A program made the position numbers and the translations under genes. From Methylophilaceae bacterium LSUCC0401 (GTDB lineage Bacteria; Pseudomonadota; Gammaproteobacteria; Burkholderiales; Methylophilaceae): a DNA stretch of 64,000 nucleotides. Position 1 is the stretch's first letter. Each line of letters starts with the position of its first letter. The notes below the pieces were generated by a model. That model saw only the letters and a program-made list of their open reading frames with translations, was not told the origin of the DNA and did not search any database. The DNA is taken from positions 248,001 to 312,000 of the forward strand of contig CP103442.1 in the NCBI GenBank assembly GCA_024919035.1, given 5' to 3'. Shown piece after piece: positions 56,631 to 64,000 of this stretch.

Positions 56631-57202
56631 TAGTTAATCTCTTGCATCTTTCTTTTAAGCTTTTCAAGGCGAATACTCAATTGATCAACTTCATCATTAA
56701 ATTGTTTAACTTGATATTCTTTAGCAAATATTTTATTTTCTTCTTGGTAATATTCAACTGCCGTTTCGGCAATATTTTTTGATATCTGTTTTAATCGTTT
56801 TGATAATAAGGAGGTGATTTTTTTGAAATAGCTGGCAATGGTCAGTCCAAAATATTTTTCAACTTCCATAGAAATATCCCATTCAATTTTTTTTAATATT
56901 TCATTAATTGCTTTGGCGAGCTTCATATCCCCATGAATATCAATATCTTCTGGTTCTTGTTTAAACATCATTTTGATTAGAGAATCAGTATTCAACTGAA
57001 TCACTAGATTTGCTTTATTTTCAAACATCTCTTCAGTTACCTTCAATTGGCCATATTCAGAAATATACAATTGAATATCAAATAAATTTTTATCAAGTCT
57101 AAGAGTTATGGTTTTATTTTTATGTGTTAAAAGATCATCTTGCATCCAGTCATTTTGGTCTAAGACATGATTGATGGCCTGAAATATTTTTGTTTTAATC
57201 AT
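56630..57202 (-). CDS. ubiJ: ubiquinone biosynthesis accessory factor UbiJ
   Basis: UbiJ is an SCP2-like lipid-binding accessory factor of ubiquinone synthesis. The N-terminal two-thirds hold the SCP2 domain (IQLNTDSLIKMMFKQEPEDIDIHGD split), and the C-terminal third is a helical coil with DQLSIRLEKLKRKM. Sequence conservation is weak in general, so the call also rests on position between ubiE and ubiB. Confidence 0.9.
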   Translation of the reverse strand: MIKTKIFQAINHVLDQNDWMQDDLLTHKNKTITLRLDKNLFDIQLYISEYGQLKVTEEMFENKANLVIQLNTDSLIKMMFKQEPEDIDIHGDMKLAKAINEILKKIEWDISMEVEKYFGLTIASYFKKITSLLSKRLKQISKNIAETAVEYYQEENKIFAKEYQVKQFNDEVDQLSIRLEKLKRKMQEIN

Positions 57203-57933
57203 GGCTTAAAACCAGAGTGAATGGCGACTACACCTGCAGTTAAATTTTGATAGCGACAATTACAGTAACCCTGAGCTTCAAGCATCGAGAGTAAGGTTGC
57301 TTGATCTGGATGCATGCGAATTGATTCAGCCAGATATTCATAGCTTTCTCTGTCTTTGGCAATAAATTTTCCGATTCGAGGAATGATGTTAAAGGAAAAA
57401 AAATCATATATTTTTTGTAAGGCAGGCTGTATTTTTGAAAACTCAAGAATGACAATTTTCCCTCCAGGTTTAAGACACCTGAAAACTTCAGCCAAGACTT
57501 TTTTTTGATCCGTCATATTTCTTAAGCCAAAACCAATGGTTATTAGATTAAATGTATTATTTTTGAAAGGAATCGCTTCAGCATTAATAACCATCGATGG
57601 AATTACCAGTCCATGATTAATAATTTTCTTCTGCCCCTCAATCAACATTTGTTTATTAATGTCGCTATGAATGACATGCGCTTTTTTATTTTTCTTTTTA
57701 ATAAGAATGGAGAGATCACCTGATCCCCCCGCTAAATCTAAAATATGATCATGATCCTTGATCGGATTATCCAGGCTGACAAATTTTTTCCAGAATCGAT
57801 GAATACCGAATGACATGAGATCATTCATTCGATCATAGTTACTGGCGACAGAACTGAAGACATTTTCAACTAACGGTTGCTTATCTTCTACATTTACTTC
57901 TTTATAGCCAAAATGAGTTTTACTGTTTTTCAA
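57199..57933 (-). CDS. ubiE: ubiquinone/menaquinone methyltransferase UbiE
   Basis: UbiE is the C-methyltransferase of ubiquinone synthesis. It has THFGYKEV at the start, FSSVASNYDRMNDLMSFG, the SAM motif ILDLAGGSGDLS, and GFGLRNMTDQ and LKPGGKIVILEFSK. 244 residues. The first codon is TTG at 57933, with no ATG before the conserved THFG. It overlaps the DUF971 gene by 14 nt and ubiJ by 4 nt. Confidence 0.97.
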   Translation of the reverse strand: MKNSKTHFGYKEVNVEDKQPLVENVFSSVASNYDRMNDLMSFGIHRFWKKFVSLDNPIKDHDHILDLAGGSGDLSILIKKKNKKAHVIHSDINKQMLIEGQKKIINHGLVIPSMVINAEAIPFKNNTFNLITIGFGLRNMTDQKKVLAEVFRCLKPGGKIVILEFSKIQPALQKIYDFFSFNIIPRIGKFIAKDRESYEYLAESIRMHPDQATLLSMLEAQGYCNCRYQNLTAGVVAIHSGFKP

Positions 57934-58273
57934 AATGTTGTTTAAGTTTTAGTTGATAGTCTTGCCATAAAATATCATAATTCTTGGCTAATTCATAAAG
58001 ATAGTCCCAAGTGAATAAGCCAGTATCATGATGATCATCAAAAACTAATTTTATGGCATAGTTGCCAACGGGTTCAATTTTTGCAATAGCAACATTTTCT
58101 TTTCCAATTTGTAAAACAGCTTCAGATGGATGGTGCCCTTGAACTTCTGCAGAGGGCGAATAGACTCTTAAAAATTCGGCAGACAGCATACACTCAGTCT
58201 GGTTATTGAATACAATTTTTAAGAGCTTACTTTTTTGGTGGTAATTTATTTCAATAGGAACTGGATTAGCCAA
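57920..58273 (-). CDS. DUF971 protein (GBBH-like N-terminal domain)
   Basis: A 117-residue protein of the DUF971 family, with LSAEFLRVYSPSAEVQGH and the C-terminal FDDHHDTGLFTWDYLYEL. The domain resembles the N-terminal zinc-binding domain of gamma-butyrobetaine hydroxylase. Its function is unknown, but it regularly precedes ubiE. The start is a TTG at 58273, 3 nt after rpoH. Confidence 0.93.
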   Translation of the reverse strand: MANPVPIEINYHQKSKLLKIVFNNQTECMLSAEFLRVYSPSAEVQGHHPSEAVLQIGKENVAIAKIEPVGNYAIKLVFDDHHDTGLFTWDYLYELAKNYDILWQDYQLKLKQHFEKQ

Positions 58274-58276
58274 GCT

Positions 58277-59122
58277 CTAACTCATTAGGCTTTTTAGTTT
58301 TTTTAATGCATTTTGCTCTATTTGTCGTACTCTTTCTGCTGAAATATTCAGTTCATCCGCTAGCTCATGTAGCGTTTTTGTTTTCGCTTCATTTAACCAA
58401 CGTGTCTCTAGAACATAGCGACTTCTCTCATCGATTGTTTTTAAGGCTTCTGTTAGGGCATCCAACTTATTTGTTTCTGTTTCTTCAAGCATCAACTGTG
58501 AAGCTGGGTCAGCATTTTCATCTTGTAAATAAGATATGGGGCGATAATTATCCTCTTCGGATTCATTGTCTTGATAATCTATGGCAATCTCATGACCATT
58601 GAAACGATATTCCATCTCAATAACATCGGATTCTTTAACATTCAATTCTTTAGCAATATCAGTAATTTCTGACGGTTTTAACGGTTTTAAGGTTTTCTTC
58701 ATGCTGCGTAAATTAAAGAATAGTTTTCTTTGAGCTTTGGTGGTGGCCGTTTTCACTAAACGCCAGTTTCTTACCACGAATTCTTGAATTTCTGCTTTAA
58801 TCCAATACATTGCAAAGGAAACAAGACGCACGCCTCGTGTAGGATCAAATCGTTTAACAGCCTTCATTAATCCAATATTACCTTCTTGAACTAAGTCAGC
58901 CAGGTTTAATCCGTAACCAGAGTATGAACGGGCAATTTTAATCACCAGCCTTAAATGCGACATAATCAACTGACGTGCTGCATTTAGGTCATTATGATGA
59001 TGAAGTTTAGTGGCTAATTCCATCTCCTCCTCTTCGGATAACATAGGGATCGCCTGAACCTGACGTTGGTACAGGTCAAAACTGTCTAGAGATGGACTTA
59101 GTGGAATTGTTAACGCGTTCAT
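58277..59122 (-). CDS. rpoH: heat-shock sigma factor RpoH (sigma-32)
   Basis: RpoH directs RNA polymerase to heat-shock promoters. The 281-residue sigma-70 family protein has region 2 with DLVQEGNIGLMKAVKRFDP and the RpoH box RKLFFNLRSMKK, which distinguishes it from other group 3 sigmas. Region 4 has LHELADELNISAERVRQIEQNALKKL. The SD AAGGA is well placed. A CIRCE operator and a sigma-70 promoter lie right upstream. Confidence 0.97.
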   Translation of the reverse strand: MNALTIPLSPSLDSFDLYQRQVQAIPMLSEEEEMELATKLHHHNDLNAARQLIMSHLRLVIKIARSYSGYGLNLADLVQEGNIGLMKAVKRFDPTRGVRLVSFAMYWIKAEIQEFVVRNWRLVKTATTKAQRKLFFNLRSMKKTLKPLKPSEITDIAKELNVKESDVIEMEYRFNGHEIAIDYQDNESEEDNYRPISYLQDENADPASQLMLEETETNKLDALTEALKTIDERSRYVLETRWLNEAKTKTLHELADELNISAERVRQIEQNALKKLKSLMS

Positions 59123-59148
59123 AAATTATCCTTAATAATAGTTTAATT

Positions 59149-59175
59149 TTAGCACTCTACTAATAAGAGTGCTAA
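59149..59175 (-). promoter_or_regulatory. CIRCE operator for HrcA, upstream of rpoH
   Basis: TTAGCACTC, nine bases, GAGTGCTAA: a perfect match to the CIRCE consensus. It lies 27 nt before the rpoH ATG and overlaps the end of the -10 and the likely transcription start. The repressor HrcA is therefore expected to control rpoH here. Confidence 0.95.
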
Positions 59176-59203
59176 TTTTAGTAAAAAGTTCTCTAAAAAT
59201 CAA
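59175..59203 (-). promoter_or_regulatory. sigma-70 promoter of rpoH
   Basis: On the minus strand TTGATT (complement of 59198-59203), a 17-nt spacer and TAAAAT (complement of 59175-59180). The -10 abuts the CIRCE operator, so bound HrcA would block RNA polymerase. It begins 5 nt from the end of ftsX. Confidence 0.75.
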
Positions 59204-59207
59204 TGTT

Positions 59208-60116
59208 TTAACTATTATTTTTGAGTTTATATAAAGATCGAGTTGATGAGAAGAAAGAGGCTATCCAGCCTATGGCGATACAAGAAATCGTCATTAAAAA
59301 GTAATGGGTCATTTGTAAGTCATTGAGAATAACATTAAACCCAAGGATTCGCTCAATGGCATAGGCATAAAGATTAAATACATAGACCATGAGCTTGATG
59401 ATAGCTGTGCTCACCAGTGCCCCACCTAGTCCATAAAAAAATCCGGTATATAGAAATGGACGTCGAATAAAAGCGTTCGATGCCCCAATAAGTTTACTGA
59501 CTTCTATTTCATCTTTATTTGAGAGGGTTTGTAATCGAATTGTATTGCCAATGATTACTGCTAAAACGATGAGTAATAATAAACCCAGAAAATTAACAAT
59601 CAGCTGGATTAAATTGAGTATGGAATTCAGTTTATTAACCCAAGCTGAATCTATAAGAATATCTTGAATGATTGAGAAATTTTGTATTTCTTTCGTTAAA
59701 AAATTGATTTCATTCTGATCTAATGTGGATAAAGAAAGATAGAAGCTATCGGGGAGTGGATTTTTTTCAATTAAGGTCTTGCCATCAAAGGCTAATTTTT
59801 TTTGAAGCTTCAACCATGCCTCTTCTTTTTTTTCAAAATTACTCTTATTGATAATGGGCTGCTCTTTTAGGAATTTTTCAAATTCTATCAATTCTTCTTT
59901 GGTATATTCATCAATTAAAAAAACACTTACCTCAGCCTGATATTCAATTTGTGAGGATGCTTGTTTAACATTTTCTAATAAAAGCAAAGCAGACATGGGT
60001 AGGCACATGGTGATACCAATGATGATAAACATCATCAGGGTCGCCCCTTTGGCATAAAATAATCTTCGGGTGGCAACACGCAAAGATTCTAATTGGTTAA
60101 GCAGGTAATTGATCAT
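59208..60116 (-). CDS. ftsX: cell-division ABC permease FtsX
   Basis: FtsX couples the FtsE ATPase to periplasmic murein hydrolase activation at the septum. 302 residues with four transmembrane helices (about residues 23-45, and three in the C-terminal half) and a periplasmic loop of about 120 residues, plus LLLIVLAVIIGNTIRLQTLSNKDEIEVSKLIGA in the third helix region. It overlaps ftsE by 20 nt. Confidence 0.96.
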   Translation of the reverse strand: MINYLLNQLESLRVATRRLFYAKGATLMMFIIIGITMCLPMSALLLLENVKQASSQIEYQAEVSVFLIDEYTKEELIEFEKFLKEQPIINKSNFEKKEEAWLKLQKKLAFDGKTLIEKNPLPDSFYLSLSTLDQNEINFLTKEIQNFSIIQDILIDSAWVNKLNSILNLIQLIVNFLGLLLLIVLAVIIGNTIRLQTLSNKDEIEVSKLIGASNAFIRRPFLYTGFFYGLGGALVSTAIIKLMVYVFNLYAYAIERILGFNVILNDLQMTHYFLMTISCIAIGWIASFFSSTRSLYKLKNNS

Positions 60117-60777
60117 AGGTTTGTTGATTTATTTTTAATTGACCATTTTCGAGACGAATGTGTTTAAAGCGCATGGGAATATTTGGTAGTTCATGAGTTG
60201 AAATAATTACCGTGACACCCACCTGATGGAAGCTGAAAAAAATATTCATAATTTCATTAGCATAGGCTTGATCTAAATTTCCGGTTGGCTCATCAGCAGT
60301 AATGACCGACGGTCGGCAAACAATAGCTCTGGCTATGGCCAATCTTTGTTGTTCTCCCCCAGAAAGGGTTATGGGCATCATTCTCTCTTTATTTAATAAA
60401 CCGACTTTATCTAAAGCGGCGCGAATTCTTTTTTCAGCCTCTTGTCCAAAAATATTATTTACGGCGAGGGGTAAAGCTACATTTTCAAAACAATTTCGAT
60501 CATATAAGAGTTTGTGGTCTTGGAATACCATGCCAAACTTTTTTCGGATTTGGTTTAACGTTTTATCTTTCGCTTGTCCCAAATTGAAATTTTCAAACAT
60601 CACGGTTCCCGAGGAAGGTCTTTCTATTGATGACAACACTTTTAAAAGTGTGGATTTTCCTGCCCCTGATGGGCCAGTTACAAAGACCAGTTCACCGGGC
60701 GATATTTCAAAGCTCACATTTTGCAGGGCTTCTTGATATCCAGGATAACGTTTATAAACTTGGTCGAACCTTATCAT
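60097..60777 (-). CDS. ftsE: cell-division ATP-binding protein FtsE
   Basis: FtsE is the ATPase partner of FtsX. The 226-residue protein has Walker A GPSGAGKST near residue 36, signature LSGGEQQRLAIARA, and Walker B VITADEPTGNLD, then STHE. It overlaps ftsY by ATGA (60774-60777). ftsY-ftsE-ftsX-rpoH is widely conserved in proteobacteria. Confidence 0.97.
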   Translation of the reverse strand: MIRFDQVYKRYPGYQEALQNVSFEISPGELVFVTGPSGAGKSTLLKVLSSIERPSSGTVMFENFNLGQAKDKTLNQIRKKFGMVFQDHKLLYDRNCFENVALPLAVNNIFGQEAEKRIRAALDKVGLLNKERMMPITLSGGEQQRLAIARAIVCRPSVITADEPTGNLDQAYANEIMNIFFSFHQVGVTVIISTHELPNIPMRFKHIRLENGQLKINQQTYDQLPA

Positions 60778-61940
60778 TCCAACATTCCTTCTGCATAATC
60801 TTCAGCGCTAAAAATTTTTAAATCATCAATTTTTTCACCAACTCCAATAAAGCGGAGTGGGATAGGATTTTCTTTAGCAATTGCAGCAACAATTCCACCT
60901 TTCGCGGTTCCATCTAATTTAGTCATAATAAGTCCCGTGAGAGTTACCGCCTCATTAAATGTTTTGATTTGATTGATTGCATTTTGTCCAGTATTGGCAT
61001 CAAGCACTAAAATAGTTTCATGTGGAGCGCTTTCATCAAACTTCTTTATAACCTTTTTTATCTTCGCTAACTCATCGATCAAATGTTTTTGAGTGGGCAG
61101 TCGTCCTGCTGTATCAGCAATCACAATATCAATTCCTTTGGCTTTTGCAGATTGCATGGAGTCGTATATTACTGCACTTGGATCCCCAGTTTCTTGAGAA
61201 ATGACCGTAACATTATTCCGATCGCCCCACACTTGTAATTGTTCTTTTGCGGCAGCGCGGAAGGTATCCCCTGCAGCAATCAAAACAGACTTACCTTCAT
61301 CCAGAAGAAGTTTAGTTAATTTACCGATGGTCGTTGTTTTGCCTGCCCCATTGACGCCAACTACTAGAATCACAAAGGGCGTCTGTTTAATATGAATTAA
61401 TGGTTTTTCAATCTCCTGAAGGAGTTCTGTTAAGATAACTTTGAGTAACTGTTTTAATTCTGTACCATCCTCTATTCTCTCTTGTTTAACTCTTTTTTTT
61501 AATTCTTCAATAATCTGTTGACTTGCCGCATAGCCAACATCAGCGGCAATGAGTGTCATTTCAAGATCATCATAAAAATTTTGATCTATTTTTTTGATGG
61601 AAATCAGGCTTGATAAATTAACGCTTATAGCGTCCCTGGTTTTTTTTAATCCAGCTTTAATTTTTTCAGAAAATGAAAGAGTATTTTGCTGCTCAGGCGC
61701 TTCTGGAGTTTGATCTTGAACGCTTATCTTATCGTTTTTTAACTTTGGCTTGGTTTTAGCGGCAATAAGTTTTGATTTATTTTTTTGAATAGGAGGTGTT
61801 TTTTTAGTGACCGTCTTTTTTTTAACTTCCTCGATAGATTTAGAACTTTTTTTTGATGGAGCTGATGGTTGTTTGGGTGCTTTTGATTCTGCTTTTTTTG
61901 AATCATTACCTTTAAAGATCTTTTTGAGGAAATCAAACAT
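60774..61940 (-). CDS. ftsY: signal recognition particle receptor FtsY
   Basis: FtsY docks SRP-ribosome complexes at the membrane. About the first 100 residues are Lys-, Ser- and Pro-rich (the variable A domain). The NG domain then has GVNGAGKTTTIGKL, DTAGR, LVLDANTGQNA and TKLDGTAKGG. The length of 388 residues is normal. It is divergent from the M16 peptidase gene with a 91-nt gap. Confidence 0.97.
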   Translation of the reverse strand: MFDFLKKIFKGNDSKKAESKAPKQPSAPSKKSSKSIEEVKKKTVTKKTPPIQKNKSKLIAAKTKPKLKNDKISVQDQTPEAPEQQNTLSFSEKIKAGLKKTRDAISVNLSSLISIKKIDQNFYDDLEMTLIAADVGYAASQQIIEELKKRVKQERIEDGTELKQLLKVILTELLQEIEKPLIHIKQTPFVILVVGVNGAGKTTTIGKLTKLLLDEGKSVLIAAGDTFRAAAKEQLQVWGDRNNVTVISQETGDPSAVIYDSMQSAKAKGIDIVIADTAGRLPTQKHLIDELAKIKKVIKKFDESAPHETILVLDANTGQNAINQIKTFNEAVTLTGLIMTKLDGTAKGGIVAAIAKENPIPLRFIGVGEKIDDLKIFSAEDYAEGMLE

Positions 61941-62031
61941 AAGAATCTTCTTTTGAGAGCGAACTAAGTTTATGTTTAACAGTCATTACTGAACATTATA
62001 TCAAATATTAATCAATTATCATTTCAAAATT

Positions 62032-63354
62032 ATGAGAATACTATCGACATTTATTGGAATTTTTTTATCATTTACCATTCTTGCATCCACCAATGAATAT
62101 AAACTTGATAACGGCTTACGTTTGATTGTTAATGAAGATCATCGTGCCCCTGTGGTTGTTTCTCAAGTGTGGTACCAAGCAGGCAGCATTGATGAAGTTA
62201 ATGGAAAAACCGGGGTTGCACATGTCCTCGAGCACATGATGTTTAAGGGTACTAAAACTTCAAAACCAGGAGAATTTTCAGAAATTATTGCTCGCTCAGG
62301 TGGGCGGGAGAATGCTTTTACAGGAACTGATTACACCTGCTATTTCCAAACAATGGAAAAATCAAATCTTGAATTGTCTTTCAAGATGGAGTCAGACCGC
62401 ATGCAAAACTTGGTCATCACTGAGGAAGAGTTTAAAAAAGAAATCAAAGTTGTCATGGAAGAAAGACGCTGGAGAACAGAAGATAAGCCAGAAGGAATAC
62501 TTAATGAGACGTTTAATGCACTGGCCTTTAAGGCCCATCCATACAGTCGTCCTATTGTTGGCTGGATGAACGACCTCGAGTCTATGACCTATGAGGATGC
62601 CCTTGAGTGGTATCAAAATTGGTATGCTCCGAATAATGCAATTATCGTGGTTTCTGGGGACGTGATTCCACAAGAGGTTTTTCAATTAGCTCAAAAATAC
62701 TTTGGATCCATTCCACAAAAAAAATTACCCCAACGCAAACCTCAGCTTGAACCATCTCAAAAAGGAACCATCCGTGCTGAATTAAAAGCTCAGGGTAGAC
62801 TGCCAATGATTCAAATGGGATATAAAGTCCCGTTACTAAATAAAGACCCAATGAAAACAAATACCGAGGCATACGCTCTAGAAGTTTTGGCAGGTGTTTT
62901 ATCTGGAACATCCACTTCAAGAATTCAGAAAAAACTGATTCAATCTGGAAAAGCGCTTAGCGCTTATGCTAATTATCCGATGCTCTCCCGCGGGGATGTT
63001 GGAACTTTTGAATTTGTAGTGACTTTAAACCAAGGCTCTGACCCAGCTGATATTGAAAAAAATATTAAACAAGAAATTCAGAATATTGCGAAAGAGGGCG
63101 TCACTCAAGAAGAGTTAAATCGAGTGAAAGCAAATGTGATTGCAGGTGACGTTTATGAAAAGGATTCTATGTTTTATCAAGCAATGATCATAGGACAGTT
63201 GGAAACAATGGGATATCCGTATGAGATGAAAGATGGCTATATCGCAAATATTGAAAAGATTAATTCAGATGATGTTAAAAAGGCGGCACAAACATTTTTT
63301 AGTGATGACGGTTTAACGATTGTTCATCTCGTTCCCGAGAGTACAGACAAATAA
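62032..63354 (+). CDS. M16 family zinc peptidase
   Basis: A secreted metallopeptidase with a signal peptide of about 19 residues. The inverted zinc motif HVLEH is at residues 64-68, with the distal Glu in the VVMEERRWRTED segment. The C-terminal half has the second M16 domain. 440 residues. It is the catalytic half of a pair with the following gene; its specific substrate is unknown. Confidence 0.93.
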   Translation: MRILSTFIGIFLSFTILASTNEYKLDNGLRLIVNEDHRAPVVVSQVWYQAGSIDEVNGKTGVAHVLEHMMFKGTKTSKPGEFSEIIARSGGRENAFTGTDYTCYFQTMEKSNLELSFKMESDRMQNLVITEEEFKKEIKVVMEERRWRTEDKPEGILNETFNALAFKAHPYSRPIVGWMNDLESMTYEDALEWYQNWYAPNNAIIVVSGDVIPQEVFQLAQKYFGSIPQKKLPQRKPQLEPSQKGTIRAELKAQGRLPMIQMGYKVPLLNKDPMKTNTEAYALEVLAGVLSGTSTSRIQKKLIQSGKALSAYANYPMLSRGDVGTFEFVVTLNQGSDPADIEKNIKQEIQNIAKEGVTQEELNRVKANVIAGDVYEKDSMFYQAMIIGQLETMGYPYEMKDGYIANIEKINSDDVKKAAQTFFSDDGLTIVHLVPESTDK

Positions 63355-63368
63355 TATTAAGGAAATAT

Positions 63369-64000
63369 ATGAAATTTATTTTTTTACTCATTGGATTAGT
63401 ATCAACATTTATTGCTCATGCAAAAATTGATATTGATTTTTGGACAACAGACAATGGGGTGAGGGTCTATTTTGTAGAGTCTCATGAATTACCCATTGTA
63501 GATATCAACATTAATTTTGACGCTGGAGCCGCAAGAGATCCTGTTGGAAAATCCGGTTTAGCAAATTTAACAAATTATTTAATGTTGCTTGGTGCAGGAC
63601 AGTTTAATGAAAATCAAATTAGTAATCTTTTTTCTGATATCGGATCTACCCTCGGTGGAGGGATTGATCACGATCATGCCAAGTTAAATGTCCGAACTTT
63701 ATCAAAAAAAGAGACCCTCAATCAGACAATAGAGACATTCAAACTTGTCATTACTGCGCCTAGGTTTGATCCAGAGACTTTTGAGCGTGAGAAAAAAAGT
63801 ACAATATCTTTATTGGAACAATCAAAGACTCAGCCGGATTCATTGGGAACAAATGCTTTTAAAAAAGCATTATTTGGTAATCACCCTTATGCATTTCCTG
63901 AACAAGGAACAGTTGAAACTATTCAAAAATTAGATCGTAAAGATCTTATAGGTTTTTATAATGACTATTACTCTGCACAAAATGCTTCAATTGTGATTGT
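63369..64000 (+). CDS. M16 family protein, non-catalytic partner (partial)
   Basis: An open frame starts with ATG at 63369, 14 nt after the first M16 stop, and continues past the window end (210 codons visible). A signal peptide (about 18 residues, ends AHA) precedes an M16-like domain. The position of HxxEH is taken by GLANLTNYL, so zinc ligands are missing; this is the usual non-catalytic partner of the paired M16 proteins. Later ALFGNHPYAFPEQGT fits the fold. Confidence 0.9.
   Translation, partial: MKFIFLLIGLVSTFIAHAKIDIDFWTTDNGVRVYFVESHELPIVDININFDAGAARDPVGKSGLANLTNYLMLLGAGQFNENQISNLFSDIGSTLGGGIDHDHAKLNVRTLSKKETLNQTIETFKLVITAPRFDPETFEREKKSTISLLEQSKTQPDSLGTNAFKKALFGNHPYAFPEQGTVETIQKLDRKDLIGFYNDYYSAQNASIVI

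Overview
The window reads as one stretch of a small, AT-rich, gene-dense proteobacterial chromosome. Many neighbour sets are typical of Betaproteobacteria: lolB-ispE-tRNA-Gln-prs-rplY-pth-ychF, miaB-phoH-ybeY-corC-lnt, glyQ-glyS-gmhB-plsC, DUF971-ubiE-ubiJ-ubiB, ftsY-ftsE-ftsX-rpoH, recA-recX-alaS-lysC and pcnB-folK-dgk-panB-panC. Low GC, tiny intergenic gaps and many overlapping ends suggest a streamlined aquatic member, most likely Methylophilales/OM43-like. The lineage is inferred from gene order and protein character; no search was run.

Layout. 1-2120: the tail of an unknown gene, two nearly identical tRNA-Arg genes (anticodons TCG and ACG), a lipoprotein plus DUF1993 pair, and tRNA-Ser. 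2165-10005: a long minus-strand run, mogA, thiL, pgpA, pncC, recA, recX, alaS, lysC. 10042-14946: a PDZ protein, yjgA/darP, pmbA, mlaA, phrB. 14939-20562: cofactor and nucleotide genes (pduO-type adenosyltransferase, pcnB, folK, dgk, panB, panC, panD) with rsfS and rlmH. 20602-25035: murI, a 56-residue CHCC zinc-finger gene, ilvE, SCO1, a YgjP-like metalloprotease, plsC, gmhB. 25039-33528: glyS, glyQ, lnt, a small secreted protein, corC, ybeY, phoH, miaB. 33594-40027: cysG, an EnvZ/OmpR-type two-component system, an EF-hand protein, a FemAB/GNAT-like protein, waaG-like, DUF2970.

40055-42141 is the accessory spot. A tRNA gene with a CAT anticodon is intact at 42065-42141, and its 3' half plus downstream flank is repeated exactly 1,980 bp away. 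The two genes between the repeats (a glycosyltransferase and an FkbM methyltransferase) form a cargo-only island without an integrase. An octamer, ATTACACT, is paired near each end. This is the most interesting structure in the window.

42185-48765 returns to core genes (ychF, pth, rplY, prs, tRNA-Gln, ispE, lolB, a large TPR protein). 48913-53688 holds a GldA/GldF/GldG-like ABC system with a DUF4340 protein and mutM. 53656-61940 holds an SSS-family symporter, the ubiquinone cluster, rpoH and the ftsYEX genes. A perfect CIRCE operator overlaps a good sigma-70 promoter just before rpoH, so HrcA probably controls the heat-shock sigma factor. 62032-64000 starts a pair of M16 peptidases; the second runs off the window.

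Working together, the genes cover outer-membrane and LPS upkeep (mlaA, lolB, lnt, plsC, gmhB, waaG), cofactor synthesis (pantothenate, folate, thiamine, siroheme, ubiquinone, molybdopterin), translation, DNA repair and heat shock.
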